This document shows, piece after piece, positions 23,700 through 34,628 of a DNA stretch of 64,000 bases. Within the stretch, counting starts at the first letter, position 1. Each line of letters starts with the position of its first letter. Where the stretch lies: assembly GCF_032362555.1 (NCBI RefSeq), contig NC_083525.1:5379501-5443500 (forward strand), read 5' to 3'. Under the pieces are notes generated by a model. It was not told where the DNA came from. It worked only from the letters and a program-made list of their open reading frames with translations, and made no database searches. Source of the DNA: Amyelois transitella. Lineage: Eukaryota > Arthropoda > Insecta > Lepidoptera > Pyralidae. Both the position numbers and the translations under genes were made by a program.

Positions 23700-24191
23700 T
23701 ATTGAGATTGTTATGATTTATTTAGTCTGAATTTAGATCTGATATTGCTATTGTGCTTAGAATTTGTTATATTGATGGTTGTTGATAATTTATAAAAGTG
23801 AAAATACATTACGTACCTGGTGTAAATTTTGACAAGTATGAAATTTTAAAGTCACGTTTAGGGTTTTTTCGGGCACGGGTTCTTTAGATACAGAAGTTTT
23901 ATAAATCTTTAGATTGAGTTTTTCCAGGATGTCTAGGATGGAGGATATTGATTTAACAGGATGGAGAAAATTGATACCCCAAATATATAGCTATTAAGTA
24001 GGTATATTAATTTGGTTGGTTATTGTTGGTTTAATTTTATTATATTGTCTATTGATCCTCCCAGCACTGTCTTTCACTTCAATCAAAAATGTCACTATGT
24101 CAGAATCAACAAAAACTATGTCGGCTTGCATAGCGACATTTTCATATTGATTTACATAATAAATTTAATTCACTCAATTTTTTTTAAACCA
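23700..24191. promoter_or_regulatory. Putative bidirectional promoter spacer
   Basis: It separates the divergent start codons of the 104-residue gene and the 12-exon gene. It is AT-rich. I see no certain TATA or initiator, so the assignment rests on gene orientation alone. Confidence 0.35.
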
Positions 24192-27100
24192 ATGATGGAC
24201 TTTACCAGTGAATCTGAACTAATAGGTTAGATTTAATTTTGTTTTCATACATTTATTCATTTTTTGTTTGTTCTATATCAAACGAATTTGCTTTTTCTGT
24301 AGAAACTTTGGATTATTTAACATTACCTGTGAAGAGGAGCAATTCTGTTAGTAAAGAAAGTGGGAGCTTGTGTCAAAATCATCAGAGAAACACCCTGTTG
24401 ATAAGGGATTTTAGGAATAAAGTTTCTCATAAAACACAGACTTCGCATTCTTTACACAAAGGAAACGATTCATTAATAATTAATAGTACAAAAAAAGAAG
24501 TAAGTAAAATGAAGAATTTTTAAACGTTGATTGAAGCTACTGAACCTGGTATTATATATTGTTATTTTACAGACATTTAAATGCTACGCTGTAGTGGGTG
24601 AACCGTCCAGTAAATATTTAGGATATTTACAGTCCGAAGAAATACCAACCCAAACTAAAAAGAAATCACTTATAAAAGTGACCGTTACGCCAAAAATAAC
24701 CAAACCATATAAGCCAAACGTACGACATACGAGGCGTAAACAAAACCCAAAACACATTCATAACACAGTCTCTGTTGAAGACCGCTCTATACAAACCAAA
24801 CATATGTGTTTAGTGGTTACAGGAAGAAACGGAGAGACACATTATAACATAAAGGCTACAGAGAGTGCTAAACTTTTATATGATTTAAGCCACCCTAACG
24901 ATGATATTTCTCTAGAACGGGTAAAAAGTGTTAAACAAGTAATACATTCATTGAATATGGACAAAAAACGAAAAAAAGGTATTACCGCGAATAAAAGAAC
25001 GACTTCCCCTCCGAAAGCACCTAAAGCGATAGAAAAGAAAGTTGAAAAGAATGTACAAGCGAACGAATTAGGGTGCGACTGTCAGAGCATGGTCAGAATT
25101 ACCGGTCATATAGGTGTGGGTGATGACAATCGTATCTTGCTGAGATGTGGCGTGGAAGGGACAAAAGGTTCTTATGGTTTTTGTTATCTGCATATTCATT
25201 TTCTAGCTCTATTAATTAATTCGGTTTAAATAAGTTTTCCATTGCAGTATCAACAAAGAAAGATCTAAAAGAGTACCAGAAATCAACTTATATGGAACCA
25301 AATGGAGGCGCCCTCCTACAGTAAGCGGTACAAATGTGTAATAATTACATTTTAGAATTTTACCTATTTTTCCACTTTTCTAATAACCCTGCACAGTTCC
25401 TCCTCATTTATCTGTCTCATTTATATTTATCATATATCAATCTTTTCGAATTAGGGTTGATTGTATCTCGCGCCAAAATGTTACCGATATGATCAAGATA
25501 TGTTCGTCTAGAATTTAGAAACTTTGTTAATAAACATTTTATATCCTGATTTTTTTATCCTGAGGAACTCTTAGGTTGTACTTGAATATTAATGAGGTGA
25601 ATATTTTTTTATTAATAAGCTATTTTTATATTACAGCACTGTCACTCAAGGCACTCAGATGGATGGAGATTTATTAGAAAATAGAAAAAACCATAGATCC
25701 CCATTCTTCAATAGTAATTTGGCCTGTTTCTGTGATAATGTTAATGAATATGAGTACGGAACTGAATATAATGACCATAAAAACATCAAAAGATGCCAGA
25801 GTCCTCTTGTCGTGATAACCGTATATCCAAATGATGAACGATGTGAAAATGTTAAAATTTTCAAACAGCATCCTCGGTATGGATCTCCTCCAGATAAAGA
25901 AAGTATTACAACTGTTAATCACATGCCACAAAGTAACCGACCAAACCAGTATCAAGGAAACCAAGGAAATATTGACGAAAACAAAACTAAACCCGATAAA
26001 GAGACGCAAAAGAGACGGCCCAGGTCGGCTTCTAGAGGAAAACGAGAAACCATAACTGAGAAACAAGACACGGAAGGTTCCAGCCGACCAAGAAGTCGGT
26101 CACGTAGTACACATTCTAGCACTAGTCAAAAAACAAAACAAGGGCTAGTTATAACTGGTAATGCAAATCGTCCAAAATCACCAAATAGAATATCGACTCA
26201 AATCATTAAAACATTATCAACGGTAAAAAAAGACAATCGTTTGACACGTCCAAAAAGTCCGCCATCTGAAATGAATCAAAAGATAAAACGGCAAGAAGTG
26301 AACATCAAAAATATTTCGGTAAAAAATAAAACTGAACAAAAGAATTATAAAAGTCCAAATTCACTAAGAAGTCGATCGCCTAGTATACATTCTAATCAAA
26401 CTATGAAATTACTTGAAAAAGAAAATAAAAGAACAAAAGAACTTGTGCCTAAAAAACGAGAGTTCCAAAGAATAGAGAAGGAAAAGACAAAAACAGCTGT
26501 TAAGGCAAACTTAGCTTCAACGTCAACCAATACAGATCATGAATTGACCAAAAAGACTCTTGTTGATACATTCATAAGGGAACTTATAGGGCAAATGGGA
26601 AAGCCTAGTAGGAAAAAGAATAAGAAGCCACTGCCTACTGAATCACAAGTGACAATCAATATAGATGGTGAGAATGAAAATTACGACGTTTTTCTTCAAC
26701 AAGGTAGGGTGACTGATGTAAGAGTGAAAAAGTCTATGAAGAGCCCGTTCAAATACCAAGAATTTGAGCATTTTAATGGCCATAGAGGCACCTCACCTTC
26801 AATGTTGAATATGGTCGACATGGATAATTTCATGGTAATTTGGATTAAACATTGGTTCAACCATAATTACTCCATGATTTAACTTAAGTTTTAAGCATTC
26901 CATGAATTGACTTTGAACTTTTTGAAAAGCCGCTGGCACAGACTTCAATCAATGAATATGTTTATTTCCTTCGTAAGCCTTTTACGACATATTTGGGGAA
27001 TAGATAGATCACTGTAAAGGTCCCAAAGTGCCGAAAATTTCATGGCAAATTTACTGGGTACTGGTGGGTGTTGGTTTAATGCCTTCGTCTATCCAAAGGT

Positions 27101-30100
27101 TTACTACGTTCTTTCCTACTCACTTTCTTCAAATTATACGATAAATTAAATAATTGATTTTCTCTTATAGGTGTGCGGTTATGAGTCTCCAAATTCAAAG
27201 AACGACAACTTTGAAGGTCCAGAAATTAATATCAGGGATAGTTTGGAAATCGGTCACAAGTAAGTCTTTTTCTTTGTCGTTAACTTTTCCCACTTTTTAC
27301 GTGGGGTCGGCACAGTATGTTACTTTTTTCCAATTACTTCTGTCACTAGCCATCCCACTGGTAACTCCCATTCTATTCATACTATTTTTTACGCTGACCA
27401 TCCATCACTTTTTCAGTCCTCCCCTATTTCTTAAACCTTCCACATCCATATTTAAGGCTCTTTTAGTAATATGACCTTCATCACTTCTTATTAATATATT
27501 AATAACATTACAATCCGTATTAATATTATAAAAGCGAACGTTTTATTTGTTTGTTTTCTCTTCTCGCATTATCTACTGAACAAATCTTCTTTGCTTATGT
27601 ATAATGAAGAGTCCGGAGAAGGAGATAGGGTCCTTTTTATCCCGGTAAAAACTACAGTCCCGTGAAGTTTGCGAAAAACCTGTATTATTTTGTAGATGGC
27701 GCTAAATTTGCGCGTGTAAGTGGCGCTAAATTCGAGCAGGCGAAGCTGCGGGTCGACTGCTAGTCGTTCGTAATAGAAAAAAAAAACTATTTCACAAAAT
27801 TAATCCTTACTTATATTGTAGAGAAAGGATTTGTATTTTTGTTTGTAACAATAAACTCAAAAACTTCTGGACCAATTTTAACTAAATTTGGCACCTTTTA
27901 CCTTAAGAATAACAGCCAACACTGGATATTCCCACCAAGGCTAATTTTAATACTCAGATAGTCCGCATACTCTATTTCTTACTCGTGCAAGTGGATCCAT
28001 AATACGTAAACATTTATTTTTATTAAATTAATTTTATCTGATACGGATCATACGGAACACAGGAAAAGAAAAAAAATCATTAGACAGTGTCTTTGTTCGA
28101 GTTGAAGACCTTGTGAGAGCTATTGCAGTTGGATTCAGTTAAGCATATATAATTAACTAGCAACCAAACTCGGCTTTGTATCTTTTGAAGCATATTTTGA
28201 ATCATCGCCAAAAAATTACTGACAGATGACAGTAAAAACTGCATAAAATTCCGTTGCGTCTTGTTACAGAAGAAAAGTTAGAAACAGGCAGATGGCGACT
28301 GGGCGAACTGGCAAAAGGCCCAACCTAATTAGGAATCATTATGCCGATTTATTCTTAATCCCCATTATTATTAAGCGAAAAGATTTTTATTTTTGTTTTT
28401 TTGTTTGTTATGAATAAACTACAAAACTACTGTACTGATTTTCACGAAATTAAGTACAGATATAGAAGATCTTCGGGAGAGACATAGGCTACTTTATACT
28501 GAAACACTTTTTACAACTGGATTTTCCTATGGGAGTGAAGCAAAAGCTAGTAAATATAAATTATTAAGTCTTAATAAGTCACAAACATTTTATTTGGCAT
28601 AAAATTCACATATTTTAATGTTATGTAAATTATATGAATATAAAAATAATTTTATAGTTAGGTACTTAACCAATAATGCTACTATTTAAGTATGTAGGTA
28701 CTCTAAAATTCTCGCATTCCCAACCTATTGCAGAATGGGTTATCTATAGTAACATGTGTAAGGACAAACCTCTCTGATCCGAACATGAACCCATGAATTT
28801 TTTTAAATTAAACCAAAATTGTGTAAACTGCGCTAAGTACCTAAAATCAATAAGTTATGCTACTGGCTTGATATTTACAGACGGAAGGAGCGCCATGCAT
28901 CCGAAGTACATGAACTACATAATTTTCAATGTTTTGATCCTAGGGAAACTCGCCCGACGGAAAGTTTCGGTAAATATTACATTCAGAATATCAATTACAG
29001 CAATTTCCTCAGAACCTTTTTTATTTACTAAGTTTACAACTTTTAATATCTCTTCTCTAAGTTATAGCCTGTTTATACTTAATAAGTGATTTTAACTAAA
29101 TTTTTGATTTAGAAGTTATGTAAGTTCATACTTATTGAGACCCTAATGTCTATGCCCATTGACAAGATTTGATGATTATATATATTCATGATTGCATTTT
29201 ACTTAAACGAGTAGGTGCGTGAGGTTTTGTTATCAAGTGTGTAACAAAAATGTTATCAAAATAAGTTTTAACTGAACAAATATTACAAAGTTTTAATGAA
29301 GAAATGTTTGATGTTTTAGCTCCGGTCAAGCATTTCACAGGTGACAAATGCCTAATCGCTGACCCGGTCAAAAGGGATAGAGAAATCAGACATTTGCTGG
29401 GTTTAGAATTGACCAGTCATGAATGCTACCAGTGCCCGTGCCCATGCCCATGTCCTAAGGTTAGACATAAGACAGTGGTTGATATTATTTGAATTTATCT
29501 ATCCACTAAACGTTCATAAAGTGTGCCAAATTTTGTTGTTAAACGATTCGAGTCACTAGAACGCCTACAAGAAAGACACGAATTTTCATTTTTGAAAAAT
29601 TGCAAATGTGTACTTAAGATGGTTGTTTTTTTTTATTTTAGATACCTCATCGTAAGACGTTTGACCCAGATCGAGTATTACGACTCTATCATGCGAAACA
29701 CAACCTCGTTAAACGGTTATTTTTTTTCTAAGACATTTTCTTTTACGTACTTACTTTTGATGAATTTTTCATAAGTAACACAGACCTTGTTTTTCCTAAA
29801 TTAGTATAATGTATTGATAGCAATACCGTTATAATCCTTAAATTTCTAGACAAACTCCTTACGCCGAAGCTCGGATTCGGATCAATCAAGTTAACTATCT
29901 CATGAAAACTGCAAAACAATCAACCGGCACACAATACGAAAAGCCAAATATTGCTCTGGATTATTCTAACTTGCCAAATCTAAATATGACACTTAATCGC
30001 AACATCCAAGTGTTCCTACAAGTTGAAAAATATACAGAACAAAAACCAATAACATTATCGAGAAAACAATATAACAAGGTAAAACGAGCAATAGATCATA

Positions 30101-31631
30101 CAATATCCAAACATCGAAGGCATAAACTTGTGAAACCTAAATGTAGTTTTATGGCTTTAGATGTTAAAAAGAAAACAAAGATTCAACCATCTGAAGAAAA
30201 ATTTAAATTGATAAATCAAATTGAAAAACCAAATGATAGTAATATGAACACCGTTAAGTCAAAACCAGATATATTTGAAAATAGAGTGACCAATGTTTTA
30301 TACCCGAAAGAATCAAATAAAACTAAAGCCTCCCTAAAACACTATGTTTCGTCTGAAGATATGCGTATGTCGCATTATCAGCCATTCAATGGGTCTTCAA
30401 CTAAAGTTGCAGTCGGATCATCTTATTCTCATTCTATTCATACAATTTTCAAAGGTCAGTAAACTTATTTCGGTTTAAAGAATATTTGTTTATTTTAATG
30501 GTAAATATCCGTCCGATGTCATCTTGCCCGACTACGTTGTAATCCATAAGCAATTTTGCTAATACTTTATGTTTGTCGAACAGTTCGAAACTGCTTCTCG
30601 ACCCAAGTTCTTTCTTTTTACAGGATTTAGAAAACCGCGCACACCTAACCTTGGAACCTCTGCATGTTCATTTTTCTCAGACTGTACCAACGATTATAAA
30701 TCTGTGAAAAATTTTAAGCCTGCATTGGATAAGCCCAGGAAACCTTTCTTGAAGAGGCTCATGTCTTGTTTGATCCTAAAGGCTAGTACAACTTCTGAAG
30801 TGAAACTTGCTGCCGCGCCCAAACCCATGGCCGACAATAGCACAGTTGATTCTTATCACATCAGCACATCGATGGGGGTGAGATCATCATTTGTGATAGT
30901 TATTTCTAGAGCGTTTTTCTAGCACTGATCAGGTTTGGCTCCGTACGAGACAGTTGAGTCTTTGATATTTTCTCATATTATTACTACCTTCACCTACGAA
31001 ACATACTATTTGTTCTCATGTGAATTTACGCCCAATGATTTGAATCGCTTTCTTGTGAATTTCTAACTACTTACTTACTCTTTTTATATCCCTAATTACT
31101 AAAGGATGTCCGCGTAAAAATTACGTTAATTGGCTTTTAGTGCACCCAACCGTTGGGTCTAGAGATTTTGATATTGGGCATCTAGATTCCTTATATGGTT
31201 TAATCACTAAGGGAACCTATAACTAGACAGACTAAAATATCTAGACAGAGGATAGATAGTCAGTTAATCTTCTCTTTTATCTTAGAAGTATTTAAATAAA
31301 GATAATAGAGAATACAGAATTTTTTTTTGATTCCACATGAAAATATTATTTTCTTTCGATTCCTTTTACGGCAACCCTGGGAAATAGATGGTGTGATCAT
31401 ATTCTTTTGTGTATTGGTGTCGGGAACCACACGGCACTCTCGATTCCTCCCAGATATTAACTTATGTTGATTTTTAATTGCTTTTGCTGACAGGCAATAG
31501 AAATGAGTTCGTCCATCTACGATACCTCAGAGTCTTTCTACAGCAATCACAGTATCATTCCCATTAATAACAAGATCAAACGAGGCTTCTTCGGCTCAAT
31601 GCGCGGCTTACTGGCTTATGGAAAAACCTAA
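24192..31631 (+). CDS. Uncharacterised basic, low-complexity protein, 12 exons
   Basis: Exons 24192-24225, 24303-24499, 24573-25167, 25248-25320, 25637-26834, 27171-27259, 28881-28969, 29320-29459, 29642-29715, 29850-30454, 30624-30877 and 31494-31631 join with matching phases into 1162 codons ending TAA. I do not recognise the protein. It is very rich in Lys, Arg, Ser, Asn and Thr and mostly looks disordered. Exon 5 carries Arg/Ser tracts (RPRSRSRSTHSS, SLRSRSPSIHS) and RPKSP repeats. Paired-cysteine motifs recur: GCDCQ, ACFCD, and CPCPCPCP at the end of exon 8. A compact C-terminus, KIKRGFFGSMRGLLAYGKT, looks like a conserved amphipathic segment. The first exon is small and its GTTAGA donor is weak. 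The exon 3 donor is also uncertain (25167 or 25113, both in phase). No membrane segment is seen. The body may bind nucleic acid or microtubules, but that is unsupported. Confidence 0.7.
26965..27040 (-). repeat. R1 fragment
   Basis: A degenerate piece recognisable by AAGCCTTTTACGACAT and AAAGTGCCG in reverse orientation, in intron 5 of the 12-exon gene. Confidence 0.45.
27515..27763 (+). mobile_element. Non-autonomous Helitron, second family
   Basis: It starts near TATTAATATTATAAAAGCG, followed by a TTTGTTTGTTT run, and ends GGCGAAGCTGCGGGTCGACT plus CTAG and T. It is the same family as 37690-37885 and 46366-46606. It lies in intron 6 of the 12-exon gene. Confidence 0.7.
28362..28550 (+). 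mobile_element. Non-autonomous Helitron, second family, degenerate
   Basis: It has the TTTGTTTGTTATGAATAAAC and ACTACTGTACTGATTTTCA blocks and ends AAGCAAAAGCTAG. A related start lacking a clear end lies at about 27803. Both are in intron 6 of the 12-exon gene. Confidence 0.55.
31350..31438 (-). repeat. R1 fragment (5-prime half)
   Basis: Read on minus, GTGCCGTGTGGTTCCCGACA is followed by a GATCACACCATCTATTTCCC block. It lies about 55 bp before the last exon of the 12-exon gene. Confidence 0.7.
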
Positions 31632-31827
31632 ATCTTTATATTGAGATGATAATTTATATTTTTGTTATGATTGTACAAAATTTTTAATCGATTTTTGTAT
31701 TTTATGGCTAATATAGTATATTATTGCTGTGTTCTAATTTTATTGTCGATTCATATTAATTTTGGTTTCTCGTAATTTCTCAACTGTCAGCCTAAAGTCA
31801 AGACATCATAAATAGGTACCTAACATA

Positions 31828-31902
31828 CATACATACATATAATCGTCTATATTCCTTGAGGGGTAGACAGAGCCAACAGTCTTGAAAAGACTGATTGGGC
31901 AA
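31828..31902 (-). repeat. R1 fragment (3-prime tail)
   Basis: It keeps the reverse of the TCTACCCC tail and CAGTCTTTTCAAGACTGTTG, with a CATACATACAT run on its left. With the 5-prime half at 31350-31438 it brackets the last exon of the 12-exon gene. Confidence 0.7.
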
Positions 31903-32037
31903 GTAGGTACCTACCTAAACTAACGAACCGAAGTACCTATGTACTTGAAATATATTGCCAAAAATGTGATTTTTGTAAATTCACTTTGACTTTATGTGTG
32001 TACTCACATCATGCGTAAATAAATCTGTGAAATGAAT

Positions 32038-32101
32038 TTTTTAATTGCTTTTGCTGACAGGCAATAGAAATGAGTTCGTCCATCTACGATACCTCAGAGT
32101 C
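32038..32101 (+). pseudogene. 64-bp copy of the last intron/exon boundary of the 12-exon gene
   Basis: These 64 bases repeat 31471-31534 without any difference I can find. The copied part runs from intron sequence (TTTTTAATTGCTTTTGCTGA) through the AG acceptor and the first 41 coding bases. It is flanked by the 13-bp inverted repeat AATCTGTGAAATG (32022-32034) and CATTTCACAGATT (32103-32115). The reading frame does not continue sensibly, so it is a duplicated fragment. Confidence 0.85.
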
Positions 32102-32253
32102 ACATTTCACAGATTCTGCTCTTTGGACTTCCATTTGGGTGCGGCCGTTTCAGATGTGTTCGGTCGGACTTTGAAACTTTCTTCCCTTATCCCGATAAGA
32201 GCTGACGAGCAGAGTTTCGTCTTACGGCGGACGAAGTCGCGGGCAACAGCTAG
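32102..32253 (+). mobile_element. Helitron 3-prime end
   Basis: It ends GGCGGACGAAGTCGCGGGCA, then ACAG, then CTAG and T, the same terminal hairpin as at 2700 and 34437. No matching 5-prime TC end is evident to its left. Confidence 0.6.
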
Positions 32254-32564
32254 TACCTTACCTTATAAATAAAATGGTTTTAGAACTAATATTTTATATC
32301 CATGGCTATACAATGAACCGTAAAAAGCGAGTATGGGTGTAAAGGTTAGGTCTACACAATGTATAAACATATCCTACCCAGGGCCCAAAATTTAAAAAAT
32401 AATATTTTTCGTCTATAATTTAGAATAGTTTTTTTAATATTAATCCATACATATAATAAAACTGTAACTGAACTTTGTCTGTACATTGAAGATATTTAAG
32501 AAAAAAAATTATAAGGGGTCTTTTTAGGGTCAATAGAAGCCAAAACAATTTTTTTTAGAATTTT

Positions 32565-32565
32565 T

Positions 32566-32599
<34 letters not shown>

Positions 32600-32609
32600 C
32601 TGTCTGTAT
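32565..32609 (+). repeat. (GTCT)n microsatellite within a Helitron
   Basis: About ten GTCT units with one C interruption. The inverted partner copy at 34040 has only a few units, so the run has expanded in this copy. Confidence 0.85.
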
Positions 32610-33390
32610 GTTTGAACGCGCATCACGCAAAATCTACCGAACGGATTTGAACGAAATTCGGCACAGATATAGCTATTAACCTGGATTAGAATATAGGCTA
32701 CTTTTTATCCTGAAATTCTATCCCAAGGGGATGAAATAGGGGGTGCAAGTTTGTATGGAACTTCGTCATTTTTGAATCGATATAAAAAGCTATAAATAAT
32801 TAATTATCATATTTATAATGATGATGATGATTAAAAAAATAGCATTTTATTGATTTAATTCATTATGCTTTGTTTTTTGATTAAGTTCCCGTGGTTTAGA
32901 TATTTATTTTTTTTCCCACCCGATACGAGATGGCGCCTCATGAGAATTTAAGAAATAACACGATTGTAGCCGTTGGAAATTTTTTTAATTTATTAGAAAT
33001 TCTTTTCTACATTGATTTAGTTTCGCCAGTACTTACTGTTTCACCACATCTTTAAGAAGATTTTTTTTATGTATGAGAAGATTTTTTTATGTAGGTAGTT
33101 TGACGCAGCCCGCATCGGCGACGGTTGCCATGTTCCTCAAGATTAGCAGGAATAACACACATAATAGCAACGTCAGTACTTACTGTTTCACCATTGATTT
33201 AGTTCCCGTGGTTTAGATATTTATTTTTTGACTACCCGATACGAGATGGCGCCACATGAGAATTAAAAGTATTATTATAGTTTACAAAAAAAAAGGGCAA
33301 TTCGAGCTATCTACGGCTTAAAACAAATAGATTCACTTAGAGATTTTTTCAAAACCCTTAATATTTTAACATTGCCCTCACAATACATTT

Positions 33391-33666
33391 TCGCTTCATA
33401 ACAATATTATAGAAGCTAAAATTCTTACTGGTTGTGCAGCTGGTGAAATTGTTTTTATACCGCGCATTCCCCTCATTCCCAACAACTTTCCATTTCAATT
33501 TAAGCGTGTACAGTTTCCAGTGGCTATATGTTTCGCGATGACAATTAACAAATTGCAAGGTCAAACGCTTGGAGCAGCCGGAGTCGACCTCAGGACGAAT
33601 TGCTTCTCACACGGACAGCTCTACGTCGCTTTCCGCGGGTCACCAGCTGTGACAGTTTATTTGTGA
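33391..33666 (+). pseudogene. Helitron Pif1-like helicase, C-terminal remnant
   Basis: An open segment of 91 codons ending in TGA encodes the last motifs of the Helitron Rep/helicase: [51 protein letters not shown] and [11 protein letters not shown]. These match the classical helicase V and VI region (AMTINKSQGQT in intact members). The replication-initiator domain and the Walker A and B motifs are absent, so it is a truncated DNA-transposon gene. Confidence 0.85.
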
Positions 33667-33924
33667 TGACTCCAATGGGCAAGACAGCAAATGTATACAA
33701 AGAGATACTTTAGCTTTCCATTATTATAATTTCCTTTTTTCGTCTTTAGAATTTATTTGTTTTTTAACAGCTGCGCCCCCGGGACTTTGCTTTTGTAAGA
33801 AAAATAAACTATGTTCTATTACAGGCATTATTCTTCCCGTGTACGTGAGTTTCATCAAAATCCATCCAGTAGAATTTACGTGATTGAATAGCATCCTCAA
33901 ACACGCACTCACGTAGGTACATCA

Positions 33925-34176
33925 ATTGTTTTGCATTTCAGGGTAAAAAGTAGCCTATATTCTAATCCAGGTTAATAGCTATATCTGTGCCGAATTTCGT
34001 TCAAATCCGTTCGGTAGATTTTGCGTGATGCGCGTACAAACATACAGACAGACATAAATTCTAAAAAAAATGTTTTGGCTTCTATTGACCCTAAAAAGAC
34101 CCCTTATAATTTTTTTTCTTAAATATCTTCAATGTACAGACAAGGTTCAGTTACAGTTTTATTATATGTATGGATA
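33925..34176 (-). mobile_element. Helitron 5-prime region, inverted copy
   Basis: Read on minus, it is nearly identical to 32446-32720, from TCCATACATATAATAAAACT to the ATAGGCTACTTTTTA block. The main difference is a much shorter GTCT run. The two copies face opposite ways, with 5-prime ends outward. Confidence 0.8.
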
Positions 34177-34628
34177 TGGATTATAAAGCTGAAGAATTTG
34201 TTTGTTTGTTTGAACGCGCTAATCTCAGGAATTACTGGGTCGAATTTAAAAATTCTTTTTGTGTCTAATAGACCATTTATCGAGGAAGGCTTTAGGCTAT
34301 TTATTATCACGCTGCAACTATTAGGAGCGAAGAAATAATGAAAAATGTGTAAAAACGGGGAAAATTATTCCTCCTCGAGGGCTTCAATGATGCACAAAAT
34401 AACTATTCCACGCGGACGAAGTCGCGGGCACAGCTAGTTAATTAATATTTATTGTATTTTTAATACTAGGTTTAGACTAGAAATGTCATTTTCTTAGTTC
34501 ACAATATGTAGAAAAAATATTAATAACCCTAAATATTGACAAGTGCATCTGTCATTGTCACTTCAGTTCAATATTTTTGAAGAGAGTTATTAGACCAAGA
34601 GTTGTAAGATTTGGGAAATTACGAAATT

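Larger units (their letters stand above)
32446..34437 (+). mobile_element. Composite Helitron with helicase remnant
   Basis: The left end is TCCATACATATAATAAAACT, followed by an expanded GTCT run and the ACCGAACGGATTTGAACG block. The right end has the hairpin GCGGACGAAGTCGCGGGCA then CAGCTAG and T at 34437. Inside are a helicase C-terminal remnant, a rearranged direct repeat (32883-32953 and 33200-33264; also 33027-33046 and 33174-33193), and an inverted copy of the left end near 34176. It may be one decayed autonomous element with insertions. Confidence 0.6.
31632..34628. other. Repeat-filled spacer before mRpL44
   Basis: It contains the 3-prime flank of the 12-exon gene, an R1 tail, a short duplicated exon segment, several Helitron parts, and the mRpL44 promoter at its right end. 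No host gene is seen. Confidence 0.6.

Noticed and set aside
32045-32272. Open frame of 75 codons that could be an extra last exon of the 12-exon gene
   Set aside because: It begins in the 64-bp duplicated fragment and runs into Helitron sequence; the frame does not match that of the true last exon.
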